Positions 1 through 5,892 of a stretch of DNA of 6,109 nt are shown here, piece after piece (positions within the stretch are counted from its first letter, which is position 1; every line of letters begins with the position of its first letter). The stretch is from Bacteroidota bacterium. Its GTDB lineage: Bacteria; Bacteroidota; Bacteroidia; Chitinophagales; LD1. The stretch lies in NCBI GenBank assembly GCA_028288545.1, contig JAQBNQ010000262.1:1-6109 (forward strand). Direction: 5' to 3'. The translations under genes were made by a program, and so were the position numbers. The notes beneath the pieces are model-generated. The model was given only the letters and a program-made list of their open reading frames with translations, did no database searches and had not been told where the DNA came from.

Positions 1-1699
1 GTACGTGTATTTCCTTTAATCTCTTGCCTGTAACATCTGTAACATCAAATTCCACCTTCTGCCCTGCGTCCGCCACATAACTAAGACTAACAACGCCAAT
101 TGCGGGATTAGGAAATAAGCGCAGACTATTTTCATTATCAGTTACAGAGTTAATTCCTGCTCCGGCCCATATTATATCAACTGCGTGGCCATTATCATGT
201 CTTACCTTCATTACTCCACCAAGCGGATAAGCGGTCCAAATCCATCCCTGGGCATTTAACGAACTCAATTCACTGATCACCGATCCGTCTACCTTTACCT
301 GCACCGGTTTTGAAGTAAGCCTTAAAGTTTCTGTAGAAGAACTGTCGTAAGTATTATATGTAATTTCAAGCGGCTGGTAATTAATATTGGGAATGATGGA
401 TGTAGAACCCAGCAAATGGTTAGCACTATCCGGTGCAATTTCAGGATCCGAAGCCATCGCCCTTAAAAAGTGACGCACATAGTCGCCATAGCCGTCCGTA
501 AACCACACACTGCCCTCAGCAGTCGAAAACCTGCATTTTCCATCAAAGTCAACCAGGTAAGTGGTCCAGTTCAAAGCCCGTCTTGCACGTTCCTTCAGTG
601 TCGTATCACCGCTAAGGTCACTGTACATCAATTCTGCAGCTGCATAACGCGATGTATGACTGCCGCCGGGCTTCATATCTGCAGTTTGTTCAAAAATGGG
701 TATCGAACTCAGTGCTATCCAATCCGTATCTGCAAAAGTGGTAAAGGTCCAGTCAAGTATATGCCTTGCATCCTGTAAAGGATTGGCGCTCCAGTTAGGA
801 TGTTGCATTATATACCAGGCCATCGTTACGGCGTTCGTCTCTGTATTGGACGGACCAAAAATATCTTCAAAAAAACAGCCCCAGTTATTATTTTGCTGCG
901 GATAACGTTGCACCCAGGCCTTTATACTTCCATAGGCCGAATCGTATTTCAAAGTGTTACCAATACGCATTTTAGAAAGATCCTCAAACAAGCGCAGGGT
1001 AGGTACCAGGTCAGCCGTAAACTGGTCGCCCGGTGTTACTGAGTTGATATAACCGGTTACAGCAGCCACCTTAAACGGGTATGGGGAATGAAGCGAATCG
1101 CCCGGTATAACTTTTAGTGCAAGTGTATTTGCAATCAAAACTGCGCTATTCAAATAGCTTGTGTCGCCGGTCATTTTAAAAAGGTTAACCAGTTCCTCAG
1201 CAAACGAACCCGCTTTATCCGGTTGGGTTAGGCCCGGGCCAAAAATATAATCGCCATCGTACACCGGAAACGTAGGATTGGAGTAATTGCATGGATATGG
1301 AATATTTGGCCAGGCCGCATTAGCCGCCGACAGACTATTAGCCAAATAGGTATCCGCTATGTAGCGCATATTAGCTATCAGGCTGGTATCGCCGGTGTAA
1401 GCATAATATAAAGCCCATGACGAAAGCGCCATGGCAAATTGATCGCCGCCCACCTTGTTTCCCGAACTTATTGCGCTGTACGAGTGATCTGTCATGTAAT
1501 AGGTCTGGTTGGTTGGAAGGCTCTTCCAAAAATTCCAGATAATATTAAGATCATGGTCGTAGGAACTTCCAAGATTAGGACTATACCAGGGTATCAGTTT
1601 TCCCGCACCATCAGTTTGAATTGTATGGTAGGCAATAGTTTGTCCTTTTGCCGAAAACAGAACAGTACTGAAAATTAAAAATGGTAAATATCTTTTCAT
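1..1699 (-). CDS. Secreted T9SS-sorted protein, probable alpha/alpha-toroid (glycan-active-like) enzyme, 3' end cut by window
   Basis: Reading the minus strand from ATG at 1699 gives 566 uninterrupted codons to the window edge, so the stop lies outside. Residues 1-19 (MKRYLPFLIFSTVLFSAKG) form a signal peptide with cleavage before Gln20. Residues about 45-420 are rich in Trp, Tyr and Asp and predominantly helical, with recurring hairpin signatures 'YTGDTSLI' (101-108), 'MTGDTSYL' (176-183) and 'LSGDTTL' (362-368), typical of (alpha/alpha)-barrel proteins such as six-hairpin glycosidases and lyases. Other conspicuous patches are GGDQF (84-88), GCFFEDIFGP (274-283) and TDGYGDYVRHF (401-411). 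About 440-512 looks like a beta-domain. From 526 (LRLFPNP) the T9SS type-A sorting domain begins, ending at the edge after VTGKRLKEI, so perhaps 30-40 residues are missing. The protein is predicted to be exported to the periplasm, then moved to the cell surface or medium by T9SS. I do not recognise a specific enzyme family; glycan hydrolysis or lysis is inferred from fold style only. It is divergent from the phosphoesterase gene. Confidence 0.88.
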   Translation of the reverse strand, partial: MKRYLPFLIFSTVLFSAKGQTIAYHTIQTDGAGKLIPWYSPNLGSSYDHDLNIIWNFWKSLPTNQTYYMTDHSYSAISSGNKVGGDQFAMALSSWALYYAYTGDTSLIANMRYIADTYLANSLSAANAAWPNIPYPCNYSNPTFPVYDGDYIFGPGLTQPDKAGSFAEELVNLFKMTGDTSYLNSAVLIANTLALKVIPGDSLHSPYPFKVAAVTGYINSVTPGDQFTADLVPTLRLFEDLSKMRIGNTLKYDSAYGSIKAWVQRYPQQNNNWGCFFEDIFGPSNTETNAVTMAWYIMQHPNWSANPLQDARHILDWTFTTFADTDWIALSSIPIFEQTADMKPGGSHTSRYAAAELMYSDLSGDTTLKERARRALNWTTYLVDFDGKCRFSTAEGSVWFTDGYGDYVRHFLRAMASDPEIAPDSANHLLGSTSIIPNINYQPLEITYNTYDSSSTETLRLTSKPVQVKVDGSVISELSSLNAQGWIWTAYPLGGVMKVRHDNGHAVDIIWAGAGINSVTDNENSLRLFPNPAIGVVSLSYVADAGQKVEFDVTDVTGKRLKEIHV

Positions 1700-1926
1700 G
1701 TTACCTGAATGGATTTTGCTGTTCTGAACGGCGGTTCAAAACACGTTATAAAAGGTTTAAAGCTTAATAAGCCATCTTTAACTTTATGTTAAGAACAGCC
1801 GCAAACCTGCGCTAACAGGCTGCCTAAAATTACAAATCCAACCCAATATTTAACCATAAGTTAATACTAAAAAAACCTCCAACTGGCTTCTGTTAGGTTC
1901 ATTTGCCCAACATTAACTAATTCATC
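1700..1926. promoter_or_regulatory. Divergent intergenic region between two T9SS-cargo genes
   Basis: These 227 bp separate two start codons pointing outward, so promoters for both genes must lie here. I cannot identify a full Bacteroidota promoter (TTTG, about 19 bp, TAnnTTTG). The nearest match for the rightward gene is TTCATTTG at 1898-1905 (7 of 8 bases), but it has no good upstream TTTG. A short hairpin TGAAC-GGCG-GTTCA lies at 1725-1738, 26 bp upstream of the leftward start, where it would fall in the leader of that gene or act as an operator. A second weak structure (CAGCC...GGCTG, with CCTG-CGCTAA-CAGG nested) lies around 1797-1823. No coding frame of note is seen. Confidence 0.4.
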
Positions 1927-3069
1927 ATGACAATAATTTCTACGCGCTTAGCAATTTTGCTGTGCCTCCTGGCATTTTTTAATAACACCCGCGCCCAGGC
2001 CACACTTCCTTTGCCCGATCACATTGTGGTTTTGATCGAAGAAAACCAACCCAATTCTTTTATTGTTGGAAGCGGTGCAGCCCCTTACATCAACGGCCTA
2101 ATTGCCGATTCGAACGCTGCCACCTTCACGCAAATGTTTGCATTAGAGCATCCCAGCCAACCCGACTATTTCGATCTTTTTGCGGGCAACAACCAGGGAG
2201 TTACGGATGATAACCTTCCGGCTGCTTATCCATATACCACCCCTAACATGGCCCGCGAATTGATAGATAAGGGTTATAGTTTTGTTACCTACTCGCAAAA
2301 CCTGCCGGCAGTTGGGTCCGATGTTGTAAGTTCCAACGGATATGCCCGTAAACACAATCCGGTGGCCAACTGGATAGGAACCGGAACCAACCAGGTAGCC
2401 GCAAGTTGCAATCAAACACTATCTACATTTCCAACTGATTTTTCGCAATTGCCAACCGTTAGCTACGTGGTACCGGTGGAGGATAGCGATATGCACAATG
2501 GCCTTCCCCCGGCTTGTGTAGCTTCGGCAGATTATTGGATGGAAAAACATTTGGATGCCTACATTCAATGGGCACGATCTCACAACAGCCTTTTAATTTA
2601 TACGTTTGATGAAGATGACGGGCTTTTCAACAACAATATCCCAACTGTTTTTTTTGGCCCTATGGTTGAGCATGGCGAATACACCGACAACCTGAGTCTT
2701 TACAATATCTTAAGAACCATTGAAGATATTTACGGTACAAATCACGCCGGAGAAGCCGCTTCAAACCTGCCAATAACCAATTGCTGGAAAACCATTAGCG
2801 GAATAAATAATATTGATAACAAGGCCAGTTTAAGAATTTCGCCAAACCCTGTTTCATCAATGTTAAAAATTACCGGCAGTAATTTCAACGGTTCAAACGC
2901 CCAGATTTCACTAACCGATATTACCGGACAACAAGTAGCTGAATACTCACTTACAGATTCTAAAAGTATTGAGATAAATACATCCGACTATCCGGCGGGT
3001 ATGTATTTCTATCGCTTTACCCAGGATAACCGCATGGTTACCTCGGGCAAATTTATAGTTGCCCACTAG
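1927..3069 (+). CDS. Secreted phosphoesterase (phospholipase C / acid phosphatase AcpA-like) with T9SS type-A sorting domain
   Basis: The 380-residue protein starts with a signal peptide (1-23, cleaved at ARA|Q24). Its catalytic region (about 30-290) matches the phosphoesterase superfamily that includes bacterial phospholipase C and Francisella AcpA. It shows IVVLIEENQ (33-41, metal-binding Glu39-Asn40), EHPSQPDYFDLFAG (74-87, Ser77 in the place of the family's active-site serine), VPVEDSDMHNG (182-192, Asp/His ligands), TFDEDDG (226-232, Asp228-Glu229 pair) and HGEY...NILRTIEDIYG (249-270). Residue roles are taken from family knowledge. The likely reaction is hydrolysis of a phosphomono- or diester outside the outer membrane; the substrate cannot be read from sequence. 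Residues about 302-380 (RISPNPVSS ... GMYFYRF ... GKFIV) are a complete T9SS type-A sorting domain, so the enzyme should be surface-attached or released. No Shine-Dalgarno site precedes the ATG, as is common in this phylum. The porin gene follows 53 bp downstream on the same strand. Confidence 0.9.
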   Translation: MTIISTRLAILLCLLAFFNNTRAQATLPLPDHIVVLIEENQPNSFIVGSGAAPYINGLIADSNAATFTQMFALEHPSQPDYFDLFAGNNQGVTDDNLPAAYPYTTPNMARELIDKGYSFVTYSQNLPAVGSDVVSSNGYARKHNPVANWIGTGTNQVAASCNQTLSTFPTDFSQLPTVSYVVPVEDSDMHNGLPPACVASADYWMEKHLDAYIQWARSHNSLLIYTFDEDDGLFNNNIPTVFFGPMVEHGEYTDNLSLYNILRTIEDIYGTNHAGEAASNLPITNCWKTISGINNIDNKASLRISPNPVSSMLKITGSNFNGSNAQISLTDITGQQVAEYSLTDSKSIEINTSDYPAGMYFYRFTQDNRMVTSGKFIVAH

Positions 3070-3122
3070 AGTCATATCTGCCTTTAAAATATTCTCAGGT
3101 TAATTCCTCCTGATTGAAAACC
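3070..3122 (+). other. Short intergenic spacer between phosphoesterase and porin genes
   Basis: The 53-bp gap is short enough for co-transcription. It contains a weak inverted repeat, TCAGG (3095-3099) and CCTGA (3109-3113), with a 9-nt loop ending 9 bp before the first porin ATG. No T-tract follows, so it is not a convincing terminator; it could influence porin translation. No ribosome binding site is recognisable. Confidence 0.35.
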
Positions 3123-4583
3123 ATGATGATGAAAAAACTATTACCCGTTTTATTGCTTTTAATATGCTTTAAGTCACAGGCCCAAATTGATGGCCTCGGC
3201 TTTAACGATGATCTTGCCATCGTTCATCCTGACACATCTACACACCAGGAGAGCAAACTGATAAAGATATTGCGCGAATTTCGCTTTCAGGCCTACGTGC
3301 AAAACGAATGGCAAAAGGCTGATACCTCCGGTAAAATTTCATCTGGTGCATTGGGCACCGCCGGTGTAGGAGCCTACCAGGGCGGCACTTTCCCCGAAGC
3401 CGCAAACAATCGGTTTTTACTTCGTCGTGGAAGATTTAAATTTTCTTTCGAGCACAAAAATCAAAAGGATCTTAAAATAATGGAATTTGCTTTTCAGTTC
3501 GATGCCTCGGGGCAAGGCTTTACTGTAAAAGACTTTTATGGTAGAATCATAGACCCATGGCTTGGCTGGTTTAGTATCCAGGGTGGCGTATTTCTTAGGC
3601 CCTTTGGCTTTGAAACTCCGGCAACCCCCGCCTTTTTTGAGTCCCCCGAATTTGCTCGTGTCAATCAAACACTAATGCCAAACGAAGTTGAGTTGGGGGA
3701 AGCGCTTATAATTGAATCCCCCTCAAAATTTGAAACACTTTACTTACGGGCCGATGCCACGGTTGTAAATGGACAGGGCATTGGTGTGGGTTTTCAAACC
3801 GGCACATATCAAAGTCGCAAAGATTTTATTGGCCGCATTAAAGTTGGTAAAGTATGGAACGTGGGCAAATCCAGGCTGGGTTTCAATGCCAGTGTATCCT
3901 ACTATAACGGCGGTGTTTTGCAAACCAGTAACTATGTATATCAATTACAAAAAGATTCTACCGGTACATTCGGCTATGTTAACATTGCCGACCCAAAGCA
4001 GCAACTAAGCAAAACATACAAGCGGGAATACTACGGCGCCCACCTTGAATTTAAAGCCGATTACCCCATTGGTATCACCACCCTCCGTGGTGAATTTATT
4101 GCGGGAATACAGCCGGGCGGTGCTACTTCCTCCTCCATTCCATTGGGCCAATTAAATGCAGCGCCCATCTCCGATCTTTACCTGCGCAAGTTTAACGGAG
4201 CCACCTTTAATTTCACCCAATCTTTTAAAAACAAGGTGAAGAATCACATCATGATGCACGACATTACCTTAAAATATGACTGGTACGATCCTCAATCGCA
4301 ACTAAGCGGTAAAAACCTGGTAAGCAACATCAGCAATGGTCTTTCGCAAACAGACATTAAATATTCAACTATCGGAATAGGATATAGTTTTATTCCTTAC
4401 AACTGGTTTAAGCTAATAATCTGGTACGACTATGTAATGAACGAGTCCACCGCTATACCGGGCTTTACCTCCGATTATAAGAAAGATAACATACTCACCA
4501 TCCGCACCCAGTTTTATATCGACACCTGGTGGTTCAACGCAAAAAGCAAATACAAGGATAACCTGATGCTGAAGAAGTACTAG
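3123..4583 (+). CDS. Outer-membrane porin, phosphate-selective OprO/OprP-like
   Basis: The protein has 486 residues if started at the first ATG (3123). Residues 1-20 are a Sec signal peptide (MMMKKLLPV, Leu-rich core, SQA|Q21). The mature part is a run of alternating aromatic and polar strands typical of a beta-barrel. RRGRFKFSF (101-109), FAFQFDASG (122-130), VKDFYGRI (135-142) and GGVFLRPFGFE (154-164) correspond to the conserved RRGR and 'G.F..PFG.E' segments of the phosphate-selective porin O/P family. Gly- and Tyr-rich strands continue to the C-terminus, which ends DNLMLKKY, not the terminal Phe usual in proteobacterial porins. It is predicted to be a trimeric diffusion channel for anions such as phosphate in the outer membrane. 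Selectivity is a family-level inference; several Bacteroidota members are uncharacterised. Three consecutive ATGs (3123, 3126, 3129) and a TTG at 3114 are possible starts; an ATG is preferred since no ribosome site favours TTG. It is probably co-transcribed with the preceding phosphoesterase, whose product could supply its solute. Confidence 0.82.
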   Translation: MMMKKLLPVLLLLICFKSQAQIDGLGFNDDLAIVHPDTSTHQESKLIKILREFRFQAYVQNEWQKADTSGKISSGALGTAGVGAYQGGTFPEAANNRFLLRRGRFKFSFEHKNQKDLKIMEFAFQFDASGQGFTVKDFYGRIIDPWLGWFSIQGGVFLRPFGFETPATPAFFESPEFARVNQTLMPNEVELGEALIIESPSKFETLYLRADATVVNGQGIGVGFQTGTYQSRKDFIGRIKVGKVWNVGKSRLGFNASVSYYNGGVLQTSNYVYQLQKDSTGTFGYVNIADPKQQLSKTYKREYYGAHLEFKADYPIGITTLRGEFIAGIQPGGATSSSIPLGQLNAAPISDLYLRKFNGATFNFTQSFKNKVKNHIMMHDITLKYDWYDPQSQLSGKNLVSNISNGLSQTDIKYSTIGIGYSFIPYNWFKLIIWYDYVMNESTAIPGFTSDYKKDNILTIRTQFYIDTWWFNAKSKYKDNLMLKKY

Positions 4584-4592
4584 TCCTCAAAC

Positions 4593-4620
4593 TTGAAATT
4601 TGAAACCTGAAACTCGAAAC
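4593..4620. repeat. Four-copy 7-bp tandem repeat, consensus (T/C)TGAAAC
   Basis: Four 7-mers stand head to tail: TTGAAAT (4593-4599), TTGAAAC (4600-4606), CTGAAAC (4607-4613) and TCGAAAC (4614-4620). The array starts 10 bp after the porin stop codon and ends at the base before the stop codon of the convergent SnoaL-like gene (4621). It fills almost the entire 37-bp convergent junction. No hairpin or T-tract terminator is present. Its role is unknown; slippage-generated filler or a genome-wide intergenic repeat family are both possible. Confidence 0.7.
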
Positions 4621-4983
4621 TTACTGGTTGTAATGCGCGTAGCCCTTGTAAACCTTACCCTCATCATTTAAAAACATCACTTCTGCCGATTTTTTTCCGG
4701 TGGCCCTGTTTGTGTAATACAGCGTTACACTATTTACACCAACCAATACTTCATGAATTTCAAAATGAAGGTCGGGAATTTGGGTAAGTGCTTTTTCCCA
4801 ATATGCTTTAATGGCCGGTTTGCCGCTTAGCATTCCACCGCTTTCGGGTACTATCCTGGCTGCCACCGGGCTTTCAAAAACAAAGTCATCCGTATAATGA
4901 CTTAAAACGCTTTCCATGTTATGGCTGTTCCACGAAGCTATCCAGGCTTCAGCAAATTTTAGTGCAAAATGTGTGTCTATCAT
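4621..4983 (-). CDS. SnoaL-like / NTF2-fold small protein
   Basis: The 120-residue protein has the length and layout of the SnoaL-like (NTF2 superfamily) cone-barrel proteins. It has N-terminal helices with FAEAWIASWNSHNMESVLSHY (10-30), then the strand segment DDFVFESP (32-39), a GKPAIKAYWEKAL helix (54-66) after a variable loop, and a C-terminal beta-sheet ending in EVMFLNDEGKVYKGYAHY. 'WN.H..E.VL.HY.DDF.FESP' is the characteristic opening of this family. Members include small-molecule isomerases, cyclases and many uncharacterised binding proteins. No signal peptide is seen, so it is expected to be cytoplasmic. The substrate cannot be inferred. It converges with the porin gene. Its 5' flank lies within repeat copy A, so its leader or promoter probably overlaps that element. 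No Shine-Dalgarno site is seen before the ATG at 4983. Confidence 0.85.
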   Translation of the reverse strand: MIDTHFALKFAEAWIASWNSHNMESVLSHYTDDFVFESPVAARIVPESGGMLSGKPAIKAYWEKALTQIPDLHFEIHEVLVGVNSVTLYYTNRATGKKSAEVMFLNDEGKVYKGYAHYNQ

Positions 4984-5001
4984 GGTATGATTTTTAAATT
5001 C

Positions 5002-5050
5002 AATAGAACGCTGATCAGTTATGATTTTTATGATCCATTATGATAATACA
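5002..5050 (+). repeat. 49-bp interspersed repeat, copy A (inverted relative to copy B)
   Basis: Read on the plus strand, this copy begins AATAGAACGCTGAT and ends ATTATGATAATACA. It matches the minus strand of 5844-5892 at 45 of 49 positions with no gaps. The mismatches are three adjacent bases at 5016-5018 and one at 5036. Inside are three direct TTATGAT heptamers starting at 5019, 5028 and 5038, about one helical turn apart. It lies 18 bp upstream of the SnoaL-like start codon, thus in its promoter or 5' leader, and its right end enters the AT hairpin at 5038-5079. No transposase is adjacent. It may belong to an extragenic repeat family or be a non-autonomous element. Confidence 0.72.
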
Positions 5051-5079
5051 AATTTGCAAAATTTTTGTATTGATCATAA
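5038..5079. terminator. Long AT-rich hairpin directly after the stop of the 188-residue gene; possible terminator
   Basis: The left arm TTATGATAATACAAA (5038-5052) is complementary to the right arm TTTGTATTGATCATAA (5064-5079), giving 15 pairs with one bulged base and an 11-nt loop. Within the loop region AAATTT at 5050-5055 and 5059-5064 offers a competing pairing. The hairpin touches the TAG of the minus-strand gene (5080-5082), a good position for a 3' end structure. It is nearly pure A/T and is not followed by a clean T-run on the minus strand, so its role as an intrinsic terminator is uncertain. Its left arm is shared with repeat copy A. Confidence 0.45.
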
Positions 5080-5646
5080 CTAAACAACTTGCGGGGCTTT
5101 CTCATCTCTCAAACTGCCCGGTGGCGGAGCAAATAATTCCCAATCCGCCTTTAGCAAACGCTCGTATTCCTCCTCCGTAAGTGGTATCAGGTTTTCTCTT
5201 ATTCCAATATCCACCATCCAGTTAAGCCTCCGTGTTAACGCCACAAAAGGGGTAAACCACGTCCTGCTTTCCTGTACAAGCAAACAACATACTTCCGCCT
5301 GAAAAAAACATGGATATCCGCTATAAATCCCGGGCGCATAAGTGCTTTTTATCCGGTAAAGCTGACTGTAATCGATGTTGCCATAGTCATCCGCATTCGG
5401 GCGGAAATACATTATAATATTAACTGTATAGGTATTCTCCTTTTCGGCGTAGACCCTAAAAAAATAATTCCGGTAATAACCTTTGTAACCTTTATACTTC
5501 GACAGCATTTCCAGTTCCATGCCTAACTTCCTTAATCGCTTTGCTGTCCGTTGATTGATAAAAGAGTTATTCCACAAGTTGGCTAAAGGCGGATACACAA
5601 CCAAGAATATCACAAACAGCCCCATGAAGAATAGAAACTCATACAT
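5080..5646 (-). CDS. Hypothetical single-pass membrane protein, 188 residues
   Basis: I do not recognise this protein. Residues 4-22 form one hydrophobic helix (FLFFMGLFVIFLVVYPPLA) that is best read as an N-terminal membrane anchor. The basic stretch NQRTAKRLRKLG (31-42) immediately after it suggests, by the positive-inside rule, that the remainder faces the cytoplasm. A Tyr/Lys-rich segment (51-66, KGYKGYYRNYFFRVY) leads into probable beta-strands (72-82). Three cysteines occur at 113, 120 and 121, and the tail is Pro/Glu-rich (PLTEEEYERLL, APPPGSLRDEK). No catalytic motif is evident. Coding potential is supported by the intact length, the coherent hydrophobic/charged layout and the absence of a comparable frame on the other strand. 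It is isolated: 97 bp separates its stop from the start of the SnoaL-like gene and about 267 bp lies upstream. The gene and its upstream hairpin sit between the two inverted 49-bp repeats. The ATG at 5646 is the only sensible start. Confidence 0.72.
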   Translation of the reverse strand: MYEFLFFMGLFVIFLVVYPPLANLWNNSFINQRTAKRLRKLGMELEMLSKYKGYKGYYRNYFFRVYAEKENTYTVNIIMYFRPNADDYGNIDYSQLYRIKSTYAPGIYSGYPCFFQAEVCCLLVQESRTWFTPFVALTRRLNWMVDIGIRENLIPLTEEEYERLLKADWELFAPPPGSLRDEKAPQVV

Positions 5647-5843
5647 ATAACCAAGATTCGATCATCTGAAATTTATAAATAAATTGAATGTGATCGTTCG
5701 CTGCCCTTCCTTTGGCCTCACAGAAATTACGTTAAGAAAAAAATTCATGCATAGCCGAAAGAAAGAAACGCTCCTCCGAACAGCCGCTCGACTGAATGAC
5801 TTCAGTCATTCGGAGGCTGAATTAGTTTTAATATTTCCTATTC
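5647..5843. promoter_or_regulatory. Upstream region of the 188-residue gene
   Basis: This 197-bp non-coding stretch should hold the minus-strand promoter for the 188-residue membrane protein. The best match to the Bacteroidota -7 element TAnnTTTG is TAAATTTC on the minus strand (5675 to 5668, 7 of 8 bases), 21 bp before the ATG, but I see no matching upstream TTTG at the right distance. The only other structure is the compound hairpin at 5773-5816. Confidence 0.3.
5773..5816. repeat. Compound inverted-repeat hairpin (REP-like or terminator)
   Basis: The outer arms CCTCCGAA (5773-5780) and TTCGGAGG (5809-5816) are perfectly complementary. Between them lie two mutually exclusive inner hairpins: GACTGAA (5790-5796) with TTCAGTC (5801-5807), and GAATGAC (5794-5800) with GTCATTC (5805-5811). 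The second also competes with the outer arm. On the minus strand the structure is followed by a pyrimidine-rich run (GCGTTTCTTTCTTTC, 5771 down to 5757), so it could end minus-strand transcription arriving from the MauE-like gene. It is much GC-richer than its surroundings, as expected for an extragenic palindromic element. It lies 126 bp upstream of the 188-residue gene. Confidence 0.6.
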
Positions 5844-5892
5844 TGTATTATCATAATTGATCATAAAAATCATAATAAATCAGCGTTCTATT
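5844..5892 (-). repeat. 49-bp interspersed repeat, copy B (inverted relative to copy A)
   Basis: On the minus strand this copy runs AATAGAACGCTGAT ... ATTATGATAATACA and is 45/49 identical to copy A at 5002-5050. On the plus strand it begins with TGTATTA (5844-5850), and the same heptamer follows immediately after its other end (5893-5899). The copy is therefore bracketed by a 7-bp direct repeat that could be a target-site duplication or chance. It lies 21 bp beyond the stop codon of the MauE-like gene. Unlike copy A it lacks the second arm of the long AT hairpin. Confidence 0.72.

Noticed and set aside
470..1678. Four plus-strand reading frames of 69-102 codons (470-778, 696-905, 800-1042, 1439-1678)
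   Set aside because: All lie antisense to the continuous minus-strand frame 1-1699, which has a signal peptide and T9SS domain. Their translations are rich in Ser, Cys and Ile with no domain character.
1898..1905. TTCATTTG as a firm -7 promoter element for the phosphoesterase gene
   Set aside because: It has one mismatch to TAnnTTTG, no TTTG about 19 bp upstream, and would leave a very short leader. It is mentioned only as the nearest match.
2143..2415. Minus-strand frame of 90 codons inside the phosphoesterase gene
   Set aside because: It is antisense to family-conserved sequence (the HPSQPDY region) and its product has no recognisable features.
3095..3113. Terminator between the phosphoesterase and porin genes
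   Set aside because: The stem is only 5 bp with a 9-nt loop and no T-run; co-transcription remains the better reading.
3417..4008. Two minus-strand frames (3417-3668, 3744-3944) and one plus-strand frame (3769-4008) inside the porin gene
   Set aside because: They are overlapping shadows of a clear signal-peptide-bearing beta-barrel gene.
4593..4620. CRISPR-like or telomere-like array
   Set aside because: The units are 7 bp with no spacers, and only four imperfect copies exist; it is a simple tandem repeat.
5002..5892. Insertion sequence or complete transposon bounded by the inverted repeats
   Set aside because: The enclosed protein has no transposase motifs, and the repeat ends do not show a shared target duplication. 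Only the weaker cassette or extragenic-repeat readings are kept.
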